Shown: positions 28,210-36,869 of the stretch, piece by piece
Numbering within the stretch: the first letter of the stretch is position 1
How the letters are laid out: each line of letters begins with the position of its first letter
DNA from: Crocosphaera sp. UHCC 0190
GTDB lineage: Bacteria; Cyanobacteriota; Cyanobacteriia; Cyanobacteriales; Microcystaceae
Assembly (NCBI RefSeq): GCF_034932065.1
Contig: NZ_JAYGHP010000005.1
Span: 124,001 to 188,000, forward strand
Reading direction: 5' to 3'
Length of the DNA: 64,000 nucleotides
Notes under the pieces: generated by a model
Databases searched by the model: none
Told to the model about the DNA's origin: nothing
What the model saw: the letters and a program-made list of their open reading frames with translations, nothing else
Made by a program: the position numbers and the translations under genes

Positions 28210-28914
28210 TTGTTGTCTGACTCACTTTCTTTGTTTAACCCTCTTTTCTCTGTTTGGTATCCCCTCAGTCTTGTGATTCTGTATTTAGGGGCTATTATTG
28301 CTCTGGCTGAAGGATTAAACCGTTTACGGGGTACTAATGCCGAATTTACCCGTAAAATCGTTCATATTGGCTCAGGAAATGTTGTTTTAATTGCTTGGTG
28401 GCTACAACTTCCCCCTTGGGTATTAGTGGGAGCTTCTTTTATTGCGAGTATTATTGCTTTAATTTCCTATTTTTTGCCCATTCTTCCCAGTATTAATAGT
28501 GTAGGACGCAAAAGTTTAGGCACTTTCTTTTATGCTGTTAGTATTGGCGTTTTAGCTCAGTGGTTTTGGTCAAGACAACAACCCCAATATCTCGTCATTG
28601 GTATCCTGGTAATGGCCTGGGGAGATGGAATGGCCGCTGTTATTGGCCAAAAGTTTGGACGACACCCCTATCAAATGTTAGGGGTTAACAAAAGTTGGGA
28701 GGGGTCTTTGACTATGATGGGGGTAAGTTTTCTCGTTACCAGTTTGATTTTATTATCCGTGGGAGAATCATTCTCTATAACGATGATAGTTTCTTTAATT
28801 GTTGCTATGGTAGCAATGGGATTAGAAGCCTTTTCTGCACTGGGAATTGATAATTTAACCGTTCCCTTGGGCAGTGCCTTTCTCGCCTTCTATTTAATTC
28901 ATGGTTTATCTTAA
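28210..28914 (+). CDS. phytol kinase (VTE5/dolichol kinase family)
   Basis: 234 residues with about seven membrane helices. Family marks are RKIVHIGSGN (about 48-57), the GRKSLGTFFY segment and AWGDGMAAVIGQKFGRHPY, which together form the CTP-dependent polyprenol kinase site. Phytol kinase returns phytol from chlorophyll breakdown to phytyl phosphate for tocopherol and chlorophyll synthesis. No in-frame ATG exists near the 5' end; TTG at 28210 or 28213 is the likely start. It precedes the mutarotase gene by 8 bases, so the two are co-transcribed. Confidence 0.82.
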   Translation: MLSDSLSLFNPLFSVWYPLSLVILYLGAIIALAEGLNRLRGTNAEFTRKIVHIGSGNVVLIAWWLQLPPWVLVGASFIASIIALISYFLPILPSINSVGRKSLGTFFYAVSIGVLAQWFWSRQQPQYLVIGILVMAWGDGMAAVIGQKFGRHPYQMLGVNKSWEGSLTMMGVSFLVTSLILLSVGESFSITMIVSLIVAMVAMGLEAFSALGIDNLTVPLGSAFLAFYLIHGLS

Positions 28915-28922
28915 GGACAATT

Positions 28923-29795
28923 ATGGTATTTTCAATCTCTGTCAACCCGAAGCAATATTCTACCTATATTCTCTCGGATGATACGGCGTTATCTCGTCTA
29001 GAAGTTGTTCCCGAAAGAGGGGGAATTATTGCTCGTTGGGCAATTCAAGGTCAAGAGATTCTTTCTCTCGATGAAGAACGATTTACTCACCCAGAATTAA
29101 GTGTCAGGGGTGGAGTTCCCATTCTCTTTCCTATCTGTGGTAATTTGCCGGATAATACTTATATTTACCAGGGCAAAAGTTACACCTTAAAACAACATGG
29201 TTTTGCCAGAGATTTACCTTGGGAAGTAATCGATCAATCAACAAGTTCTTGTGCAAGCTTAACCCTAAGCTTAAGTAGTAATGACAAAACTCTTAACGTT
29301 TATCCCTTTGAATTCCAATTAAAATTTACCTACGAACTTGAGGGAAAATTTTTACGAATTCGTCAGCAATACATCAATAAATCCGAGAAAAAAATGCCTT
29401 TTTCTTTTGGTTTTCATCCCTATTTTTTGGTCAAAGATAAAACAAAATTAGCCTTTGATATTCCTTCATCCGCATATCAAGAGAAAAGCAGCACAGAAAT
29501 TGTCCCTTTTGAGGGAACCTTTGATTTTGATGCGGATGAAATTGATGTAGCTTTTAAATCTTTAACCCGTTCTTCTGCCAGTATGACCGATCATCAACGG
29601 GGACTAAAACTTACTCTGAATTGGTCAGATTCCTATTCTACCTTTGTGTTTTGGACGTTGAAAGGGAAAGATTATATTTGTTTAGAACCCTGGAGTGCGC
29701 CCCGGAATGCGATCGCAACGGGAGAAAATCTCACAGAACTTGACCCAGGAGCAAGCTATGAGGCAGTAATAGAAATGAATGTGGCTTCTATTTAG
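28923..29795 (+). CDS. aldose 1-epimerase-like protein (hexose mutarotase family)
   Basis: 290 residues, with a galactose mutarotase-like beta sandwich. Visible parts are RGGVPILFPICGN, KQHGFARDLPWEV with the conserved His and Arg, FSFGFHPYF, and the C-terminal CLEPWSAPRNAI with the catalytic-type Glu. It interconverts sugar anomers, perhaps of phosphorylated hexoses; the specificity is unknown. It follows the phytol kinase gene with 8 bases between them. A HIP1 octamer lies near its 3' end. Confidence 0.85.
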   Translation: MVFSISVNPKQYSTYILSDDTALSRLEVVPERGGIIARWAIQGQEILSLDEERFTHPELSVRGGVPILFPICGNLPDNTYIYQGKSYTLKQHGFARDLPWEVIDQSTSSCASLTLSLSSNDKTLNVYPFEFQLKFTYELEGKFLRIRQQYINKSEKKMPFSFGFHPYFLVKDKTKLAFDIPSSAYQEKSSTEIVPFEGTFDFDADEIDVAFKSLTRSSASMTDHQRGLKLTLNWSDSYSTFVFWTLKGKDYICLEPWSAPRNAIATGENLTELDPGASYEAVIEMNVASI

Positions 29796-29858
29796 AAAAC
29801 CTCTTGCCTTCTCTAAAATTCCATGCTATGATTAGAAATCGTGTGTGGAAAACACAAC

Positions 29859-29930
29859 GGGTCGCTAGCTCAGCGGTAGAGCACTCGGCTTTTAACCGAT
29901 CGGTCTTGGGTTCGAATCCCAGGCGACCCA
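29859..29930 (+). tRNA. tRNA-Lys (anticodon UUU)
   Basis: 72 bases. Acceptor stem GGGTCGC/GCGACCC with discriminator A, D arm GCTC/GAGC, anticodon loop CTTTTAA with TTT, T arm TTGGG-TTCGAAT-CCCAG. CCA is not encoded. An RNB nuclease gene begins within 60 bases of its 3' end. Confidence 0.97.
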
Positions 29931-29937
29931 TTTCAGG

Positions 29938-31851
29938 ATGTGTAGGGGGTATAATCAAAAAAAACGATTATACTCTGAAAGCGTGGCGAAATCATCACCG
30001 ATTATCCGCAGTGAAATCCAACAATTACTCGATGAACCCATCTTGGTATCAAACAGAGAAGCGGTATTAGGCTTCACTATTGATGGGCAAACCTCGAAAG
30101 ATCTCGATGATGCGATCTGGATACAACCGAAGCCATCAGGGGTCGTGATTGACGTGCATATCTCAGACGTGACTGCCTTAATTCCCATGGGTTCAAGCTT
30201 AGAAGAACAAGCAATATCACAAGTGGCCACTAACTATATGGCATCAAGGATAGAGCCAATGTTTCCCCATGAATTGTCCGAGGATAAACTATCTTTACTG
30301 GAGAACCAACTAAGGTTAACTGTGACCATTCGGGTAACTTTGGACGAATCAGCGAATATTAAGAAAACACAATTATTATTAACCCATTTAACTAGCCTTA
30401 AGCAGTTTTCCTACGGCTCAGCCGATGCCACCCTCAATGACCCCTCCAATCCGTTTTTCCAAGTATTGCGTTACTGTGAAGTCTGGGCTCAGAAATTCGC
30501 CTGGAAACGGCAAAGTCTAGGCGCGATTGGTCAAACGACCGTCGGGGGTGTCACTTTAGATGAAGAAGGACGACTCGTTGAAACATCAATGTACCATTCT
30601 CAGCAGATCATCCAAGAATTCATGATCTTGGCTAATACAGCAGTGGCGAACTTAGCTGAGCAGCATCAACTCCCTCTACTTTATCGCAATCATACAGCTT
30701 CGGCCGTAGCACCGAAAAGCAAGGAGTTAATCGAAACCTTGACCACATTAGGTTTACCCGAACTCATACGACAGAAGTTGCAAAGTTGGTTAAATGCGGC
30801 GACTTATTCCCCGGCCGTCATCGGTCACTTTGCTTTATCCCTCCCTGCTTACACTCACTTTACTTCCCCGATTCGTCGTGTGGCTGATTACGTTAACCAC
30901 CGTATTCTCAAAGCCGTTTTCATCGATAACGCCGAGTCCCCCTACACCGTGGAAGACTTAGAGGGTATAGCTGAACACATCAATCAAAAGCGACAAGAAG
31001 TTAAAGAAAAGCGCAATGATCATTACCGCGAAAAACGTCTCAGTCAGACGGTGAATCTTCTGCAAAAACGTGGTAAACTCCAAGGCCTGTCTGACAAAGA
31101 TTTTTCTAAGATTCTCAAAGATAGCCTCAAGGTTTCTAAGTTAGATCAAATGGTGCCAGAGGCGATCGCCAGATTAGAGGCTAGGGAACTAAAACCAGTG
31201 GATCTCTATTATTTGGCATTTGGCGAGTATCAAGACCCTGAGAATAAAGCCTTGATTAAAGAGAAGTTGTTAGGCTATATAGAAGAACAACCTGCCCATG
31301 CTACTCAGACCTTACAGATAGCCAGTGCCATTAACCAGACAACCCTGGAATATCTCGAAAAAACAACGGCATCAGGAAAATTTGCTTTTTGGTCTGTCTT
31401 TGAAGGTGAAACCACCAGCGTTCCTGCAATTGCCACCACGAAACAAGCAGCAAAACATCAGGCTAATTGCTTGTTATTACAGGGGGTCTTTGAACAGAAC
31501 TTAGTGCCATCAAAGTTGATCGACAAAAGTTCTCTACAAGACGTGGCAATAACGGAGACTATCGAGGACTCTATCATCGAATACGGCATCGCAGAAATTG
31601 ATCTATCTCTTGTTCCAGAAGAAGCCAGGGATTGTCCCGTAGGTTATCTACATGATAACCTACAGCAACTGAAGTTCAAAAAACCGGCCTATTTCTTCAA
31701 TAAAGTGCAGGATAAATGGCGGTGTTCTTGTCGCGTTTCCTGGTTCGATGACCTTATCCTGGAAACTGAAGCTGTTGCATCATCTAAGAAAGAGGCGAAG
31801 ACGATGGCTTCCTTGAAGGCGATCGCTGATCTTGAACGGCTCAGAAGTTAG
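29938..31851 (+). CDS. RNB-family exoribonuclease with C-terminal dsRNA-binding-like domains
   Basis: 637 residues in the longest frame; GTG at 29983 (residue 16) is another possible start. The RNB domain (about 40-350) keeps the four metal-binding aspartates Asp49, Asp55, Asp57 and Asp58 (TIDGQTSKDLDDA) and YTHFTSPIRR (305-314), so it should be an active 3'-5' exonuclease of the RNase II/R type. It has no N-terminal cold-shock domains and no S1 domain. Instead, residues about 463-520 and 565-635 resemble double-stranded RNA-binding motifs (the second ends ASSKKEAKTMASLKAIADL). It directly follows tRNA-Lys. Confidence 0.8.
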   Translation: MCRGYNQKKRLYSESVAKSSPIIRSEIQQLLDEPILVSNREAVLGFTIDGQTSKDLDDAIWIQPKPSGVVIDVHISDVTALIPMGSSLEEQAISQVATNYMASRIEPMFPHELSEDKLSLLENQLRLTVTIRVTLDESANIKKTQLLLTHLTSLKQFSYGSADATLNDPSNPFFQVLRYCEVWAQKFAWKRQSLGAIGQTTVGGVTLDEEGRLVETSMYHSQQIIQEFMILANTAVANLAEQHQLPLLYRNHTASAVAPKSKELIETLTTLGLPELIRQKLQSWLNAATYSPAVIGHFALSLPAYTHFTSPIRRVADYVNHRILKAVFIDNAESPYTVEDLEGIAEHINQKRQEVKEKRNDHYREKRLSQTVNLLQKRGKLQGLSDKDFSKILKDSLKVSKLDQMVPEAIARLEARELKPVDLYYLAFGEYQDPENKALIKEKLLGYIEEQPAHATQTLQIASAINQTTLEYLEKTTASGKFAFWSVFEGETTSVPAIATTKQAAKHQANCLLLQGVFEQNLVPSKLIDKSSLQDVAITETIEDSIIEYGIAEIDLSLVPEEARDCPVGYLHDNLQQLKFKKPAYFFNKVQDKWRCSCRVSWFDDLILETEAVASSKKEAKTMASLKAIADLERLRS

Positions 31852-31873
31852 CTAGGAAACTAATATAACTGGT

Positions 31874-34333
31874 TTATGTTAAAATTTCCCCTCCCATCAG
31901 CTTTTTATACCGTTCTTCTAACTCTTTTTTCAGAGAATACATTCCCCCTAAATTTTTATCAAGAAAGATGATTTTTTCAGCTGCAATTCTTGCTAATTCT
32001 AATACCTCTTGATCTTCCACTAAACTCACTAAAGCAAAATCAGGCAAACCGGATTGACGGGTTCCTAAAACTGTTCCTGGCCCCCGAAATCTTAAATCCA
32101 TTTCTGAGATAAAAAAGCCATCCTGGGACTGTTCTAACACACTTAATCTTTGTCTTGCATCAGGGGTTTTACTACTACTCATTAATAAACAATAGGACTT
32201 ATGAGAACCTCGTCCCACTCTCCCTCTTAATTGATGTAATTGTGATAGGCCAAATCGTTCGGCATTTTCAATTAACATCACCGTTGCATTGGGAACATCA
32301 ACCCCCACTTCAATGACGGTTGTTGAGACAATAATTTGATAGTTATTATCTCGAAATGCGGTTAATACTTCATCTTTCTCTGCGGAACTCATCCGACCAT
32401 GTAATAGACCGATTTTGAAGTCAGGGAATACGGTTTCTGAGAGTTTTTGATGTTCTTCTACGGCTGCTTTAACATCTAACTTTTCTGATTCTTCAATCAT
32501 GGGAAAAATAATATAAACTTGTCTCCCTTGGGCTACTTCTCGACGAATTAAATCATAAGCTTGAGTGCGTTCTTTGCCCGTTAATGCTGTGGTTTGAATG
32601 GGTTGTCTTCCTGGGGGTAATTCATCAACTTGACTCACATCTAAATCCCCATGTAAAGTTAAAGCTAAGGTGCGAGGAATGGGGGTCGCTGTCATGGTTA
32701 AAACATGGGGTGCTTGTCCTTTCGCTAATAATTTAGCCCTTTGTTGTACCCCAAAACGGTGTTGTTCATCAATGACCACTAAGCCTAATTTTTGAAAGTT
32801 TACAGGGTCTTGAATTAAAGCATGAGTTCCTATTAATAGGGGTAATTCTCCCGTTTCTAATTGACGATGGATTTCTCTTCTTTTAGCAGTTTTTGTAGAA
32901 CCTGTCAGCAATTCTACGGGTAAATATAATAAGTTAAACCAAGTAACTAATTTACGATAATGTTGTTCTGCTAAGACTTCAGTTGGGGCCATTAAAGCCG
33001 CTTGATAACCTGATTGTAAGGCGGCTAAAATGGCAAAAACAGCCACAATAGTTTTCCCTGCCCCTACATCTCCCTGTACTAAACGATTCATGGGATTTTC
33101 TGAGGTTAAATCCTCTAAAATTTCATTAATTACCCGTTCTTGAGCATTGGTTAATTTAAAGGGTAAAATTTGATTAAATTGTTTAATTAGATGTCCTTCA
33201 GGGGCAAAAATAACACTCTTTTCGGTTTCTTTTTGCGCTTGACGACGTTGCAAAAATCCTAACTGTAAATAAAAGAATTCATCAAAGACCAATCTTCTTC
33301 TTGCATGGGCTAATAATTCAGGATTTTCTGGAAAATGTATATTAGCGATCGCTTCTTTTAATTTGATCAATCCGTACTCATTTCTTAACTCCACAGGTAA
33401 GGGATCTTTTATTTGTTTTATTGCCTCTAAACAAGCAATGATTACCTTACGAACTAAGTCAGCCCCTACCCCTTCCGTTAAGGGATAAACGGGTAAAACT
33501 CGACCAATTTTTAAGGATTCAATGTTTGCTCCTAAACTGTCTAAAACTTCAATTTCTGGGTTTTCTAAGGTTAGTCCATAACGATTTTCTTTCACTAATC
33601 CTGAAGCGGCAACTACTGCATCTAAGGGATACAATCTTTTTTGTCTTTCTTGCCATCCTTTATTCGTAAAACGGGGGCCAGCAAAGAAGCGATTTAATTT
33701 AATTTGTCCCGTATGATCTCGCAAAACCAATTCAAAAATACTTAGTTTTTGATTCTTGGGACTGGTAAAACAATTACAACGTTTTACTGTTCCTATAATC
33801 GTCACCGTTTCCCCAGGAATTAAATGAGAAATCGTCACTTGACGGCCATAATCAATATGATCGCGGGGATAATAAAATAATATATCTTTAACCGTATATA
33901 GTCCTAACTTTTTTAATAATTCTCCCTTGTAATTACCCACTTCTGCTAAGGTACTTAAAGATTGATCCAAAGTAATCGGACGGAGAGCAGATTTATTATC
34001 AGTAATTGGGGCGGTTTTTGGTAACTTTGGCGGTGGGGGTTCTGTCGGGGTTTCTAATGTCCGTCTCAGTTGATATAAAAATTGACGGGTTTGGATGATT
34101 AAGGTTTTCCGTTGTGTCGTTGTCAAGTGATCATAATTAGCATATTGAGTGGCAAAATCTTGCCATCTTGTGCGATCCCTGGTAGGGGTTCCCACCGGAG
34201 GATTTTGACCAAAATTAAGGCATAAAAACTCATGAAAACGGTATTGATTACCCTGTAAATTGGTAAATCCTTTTTCTGCTTCAATTGATAGGGATTGATC
34301 TAGGCGTACCCACTCTGGTGTTGCTGCGGACAT
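31874..34333 (-). CDS. recG: ATP-dependent DNA helicase RecG
   Basis: 819 residues, longer than E. coli RecG (693) because of an N-terminal extension of about 120 residues, as is usual in cyanobacteria. The OB-fold wedge domain is at about 170-300. Helicase motifs are GDVGAGKT (Walker A), DEQHRFG, TATPIPRT and QLRGRVGRG. RecG remodels stalled forks and Holliday junctions. It is convergent with the RNB gene, 22 bases apart, and divergent from the DUF58 gene. Confidence 0.95.
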   Translation of the reverse strand: MSAATPEWVRLDQSLSIEAEKGFTNLQGNQYRFHEFLCLNFGQNPPVGTPTRDRTRWQDFATQYANYDHLTTTQRKTLIIQTRQFLYQLRRTLETPTEPPPPKLPKTAPITDNKSALRPITLDQSLSTLAEVGNYKGELLKKLGLYTVKDILFYYPRDHIDYGRQVTISHLIPGETVTIIGTVKRCNCFTSPKNQKLSIFELVLRDHTGQIKLNRFFAGPRFTNKGWQERQKRLYPLDAVVAASGLVKENRYGLTLENPEIEVLDSLGANIESLKIGRVLPVYPLTEGVGADLVRKVIIACLEAIKQIKDPLPVELRNEYGLIKLKEAIANIHFPENPELLAHARRRLVFDEFFYLQLGFLQRRQAQKETEKSVIFAPEGHLIKQFNQILPFKLTNAQERVINEILEDLTSENPMNRLVQGDVGAGKTIVAVFAILAALQSGYQAALMAPTEVLAEQHYRKLVTWFNLLYLPVELLTGSTKTAKRREIHRQLETGELPLLIGTHALIQDPVNFQKLGLVVIDEQHRFGVQQRAKLLAKGQAPHVLTMTATPIPRTLALTLHGDLDVSQVDELPPGRQPIQTTALTGKERTQAYDLIRREVAQGRQVYIIFPMIEESEKLDVKAAVEEHQKLSETVFPDFKIGLLHGRMSSAEKDEVLTAFRDNNYQIIVSTTVIEVGVDVPNATVMLIENAERFGLSQLHQLRGRVGRGSHKSYCLLMSSSKTPDARQRLSVLEQSQDGFFISEMDLRFRGPGTVLGTRQSGLPDFALVSLVEDQEVLELARIAAEKIIFLDKNLGGMYSLKKELEERYKKLMGGEILT

Positions 34334-34548
34334 TTTCGTTTATCGGTGAACTTTGAGACTTCTTATTGTGCCATGAGTAAACAATTATTACTCATTTTAT
34401 TTCATTGATTCAATTATATCAAATATGGAGTTGCTGTTTATCTAATTTAGTTTCTAACAGAATTTATGCAAACTTAACTTTTAATTGAATCAACTCTTGC
34501 TATGATACAAAAAGCAAGTAATAACGCCACAAATTATCAACTTATCCC

Positions 34549-35712
34549 ATGGCCAGTAAAGCATCTTTTTCTATCACGGAATGGTTAGAAACCCACTGGG
34601 CCACTCCTGCATTTAGTGGTTGGTTATTGGCCGGCCTGGCCCTTTGTTTTTTTGGGGCCGCCACCAATACCATGGCTGGATGGTTATATGTCTTAAGTGG
34701 CACTATTGCCGCTTTATTGGGTTTAGGGGCGATACTTTCCCTGCGATCGCTCAATCATTTACAGGTGCGTCGTCATCCCATTACCGCAGTGAGTGCGGGA
34801 GACGACCTCACCGTCGAAATTGTTATTCAAAATACCACAAAAAACCCCAAAGCCTTACTACAATTAGGGGATATGCTGCCGAGGGTCATTGATAAACCCC
34901 AAAAAACCGCCATAGAAGTCATTCCCCCCCAAGAAGAACATCATTGGACTTATTATGTTCCAACCCAACGACGAGGGGTTTATCATTGGCATGAGGTACA
35001 GTTGCGGAGTGGTTCACCCCTCGGACTGTTTTGGTGTCGTCGTACCCAAGAAGTTCCGGCCAAAGCGGTTATTTATCCCCAAATTTTACCCCTGAGTCGA
35101 TGTCCTTTGGTGGATACTTTGGGCCAAGATGAAAATGATCAGATGCAAAGCGATCGCCGTTTTAAGGCTGCTCAGGAAGGGGTAACAAAGGCATTACGTC
35201 CCTATCGTTATGGTGATCCGATGCGGATGATTCATTGGCGTACCAGTGCGCGGTTTGAGGAGTTTCAGGTGCGAGAATTAGAAGTGATCACAGGGGGTGA
35301 AGAAATTCTGATCGCCCTCGATAGTAGTTCTCAGTGGGGAGAAGATAATTTTGAACAGGGGGTTATTGTGGCGGCCTCTTTGTATTTTTATGCTAATCGC
35401 GCCCAACTTAATGTTAAATTGTGGACAGCTAAGACCGGGTTAATTCATGGTAATCGTACAGTTTTAGAAACCTTGGCCGCCGTGGAGACGGAAGAAACCA
35501 GAAAAGATGCTGATTTGCCTAAAATTCCCTTAATTTGGATTACTGAAAATTCAGCTACTTTAAACAGTCTTCCTCCAGGCAGTCGTTGGGTAATGTTTTC
35601 TCAAGAAACAGAAAAAATTACTTCATTCTTTGCTAATAATTTAACTGGATTGATGATTAATAATGAACAACCTTTAACCTCTCAATTACAACAACCTCCT
35701 CGTTCTTTTTAA
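34549..35712 (+). CDS. DUF58 domain protein
   Basis: 387 residues. Two hydrophobic helices (about 18-40 and 42-65) are followed by a beta-rich domain and the DUF58 signature (about 185-260: LRPYRYGDPMRMIHWRTSAR, then a von Willebrand A-like LIALDSSSQWG). Such proteins often pair with MoxR ATPases and transglutaminase proteins, but none is next to it here. The exact role is unknown. It starts at the ATG at 34549, with the RecG gene divergent. Confidence 0.82.
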   Translation: MASKASFSITEWLETHWATPAFSGWLLAGLALCFFGAATNTMAGWLYVLSGTIAALLGLGAILSLRSLNHLQVRRHPITAVSAGDDLTVEIVIQNTTKNPKALLQLGDMLPRVIDKPQKTAIEVIPPQEEHHWTYYVPTQRRGVYHWHEVQLRSGSPLGLFWCRRTQEVPAKAVIYPQILPLSRCPLVDTLGQDENDQMQSDRRFKAAQEGVTKALRPYRYGDPMRMIHWRTSARFEEFQVRELEVITGGEEILIALDSSSQWGEDNFEQGVIVAASLYFYANRAQLNVKLWTAKTGLIHGNRTVLETLAAVETEETRKDADLPKIPLIWITENSATLNSLPPGSRWVMFSQETEKITSFFANNLTGLMINNEQPLTSQLQQPPRSF

Positions 35713-35768
35713 TAATTTCACAAATTCAATCAAAATTTCTTTCATATTTTACTTACCATATTAATTCA

Positions 35769-35806
35769 GGGAAGCTAACTTTATCGGGATATTCAGTTAG
35801 CTTCCC
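35769..35806. terminator. bidirectional terminator between DUF58 and DUF1269 genes
   Basis: A perfect 12-bp stem (GGGAAGCTAACT with AGTTAGCTTCCC) and 14-base loop sit between convergent genes. An A-rich run lies on its right side, which gives a T run for the minus-strand transcript. Confidence 0.8.
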
Positions 35807-35817
35807 TCATAAAAAAT

Positions 35818-36309
35818 CTAAACTTCTGGGCTAAAATGCTCTCTCAGTTTAGCTTCTTCTTCATTGGATAAATTAGACTGAATTAGTTCGGCAGTTGTGT
35901 CACCTAAAGCTTCTTCTACTTTATCAAGGGTTACATTACCCGTGAATAAAAAGAGTGCCGATGTCCCTTCCGTTACTTTGCTTTTGACATCATTAATAAA
36001 GTTGTCGTTGATGCCATAATCCTTGAGAGAACCCCCTAAAGCTCCCATCGATGCACCAAGGGCAATCCCGAAAATGGGACAGAAAAAGATTAATCCGAAG
36101 AGTAACCCCCAAAAAGCCCCATCTAAGGCTCCTAAACCGACTAAATTGATCGCCTGTTTGGTTTTAGGTTTCTTTTTACCTTCTGGCCAAGAAACGGTAG
36201 CTGCGTCCTTAATTTCAATGACATGCTCTTTTTGCAAGGGTGCTAATTTAGTTAATGCTTTTTCGGCCCCATCAGCAGTATTAAATTTCCAAACAGTCAA
36301 AGTTGCCAT
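35818..36309 (-). CDS. DUF1269 membrane-associated protein
   Basis: 163 residues. Residues 1-60 are a soluble alpha/beta part, residues about 62-98 are a Gly/Ala-rich hydrophobic double segment (GALDGAFWGLLFGLIFFCP, then GIALGASMGALGG), and the C-terminus returns to a soluble fold. This is the DUF1269 arrangement. These proteins are often linked to stress and have no known reaction. It appears monocistronic. Confidence 0.8.
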   Translation of the reverse strand: MATLTVWKFNTADGAEKALTKLAPLQKEHVIEIKDAATVSWPEGKKKPKTKQAINLVGLGALDGAFWGLLFGLIFFCPIFGIALGASMGALGGSLKDYGINDNFINDVKSKVTEGTSALFLFTGNVTLDKVEEALGDTTAELIQSNLSNEEEAKLREHFSPEV

Positions 36310-36344
36310 AATTTTAGTGAGGTTTTAATGAATTTTGTGACACA

Positions 36345-36720
36345 GTGAAGTACCCCAACTCAACTTCGTTATAGTTGGGGCTTCCCAACACAACAAAGAT
36401 TTAGGACGGTCTTATTCGTCTTCGAGGTTTCCCGTCTCAACCGCCGTCGCCTCCACCAAACAAGTCTGATTTTGGTCTTACACCGCGTCCACAGGCAGAC
36501 TCCCTGCTTCCCAAGGAGTTATTGCTTTTCGTCCTACTAACCATATCTTCTGCCGATCGAGATAGCGGGCTTTGGGCTTCCCTGAATCTGCCGAGTACAT
36601 ACTTTATACGCAATGCGTGGCCTCTTAGTCAGTCAGGTTGGTCAGCAACCAATCCCCAGTATTGTCGCACAAATCCAAGAAATATTGTACTTTGCAGTTT
36701 ATTTGTTGGTCGGGATTCAT
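36345..36720 (-). mobile_element. relic 3' end of a TnpB-type (IS200/IS605) element
   Basis: Read on the minus strand, a TnpB-like tail frame (about 36600-36400) contains one TAA stop (36478-36480) and continues in the same frame to a second stop at 36415. It is followed by TTGGGAAGCCCC and a hairpin (AGTTGGGG at 36373-36380 with CCCCAACT at 36353-36360), then TACTTCAC, the layout of an IS605 right end and of a TnpB guide-RNA scaffold. The nuclease core is missing. Upstream parts have several stops. The family call rests on the end structure and tail. Confidence 0.5.
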
Positions 36721-36726
36721 GAGGGG

Positions 36727-36773
36727 CTGTGGGGCGAATCGCATTCGCCCCTTTATAAGCCCCGTCCCCACAG
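36727..36773. repeat. nested palindromic repeat
   Basis: The inner hairpin GGGGCGAAT-CGC-ATTCGCCCC (36731-36751) lies within outer arms CTGTGGGG (36727-36734) and CCCCACAG (36766-36773). The inner part belongs to the same dispersed family as 25743-25766. Confidence 0.65.
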
Positions 36774-36869
36774 TTCGGCTGACGCTCACGGAAGCCTAAA
36801 ATGTGGGTATTTTGATAGTATTTTTAGGTGGAGACTTCTCCCGACATTTTTGTTAAATCCTACATTAAT

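Noticed and set aside
29804-30070. 88-codon frame running through tRNA-Lys.
   Set aside because: It includes the whole tRNA gene and the start of the RNB gene in another frame.
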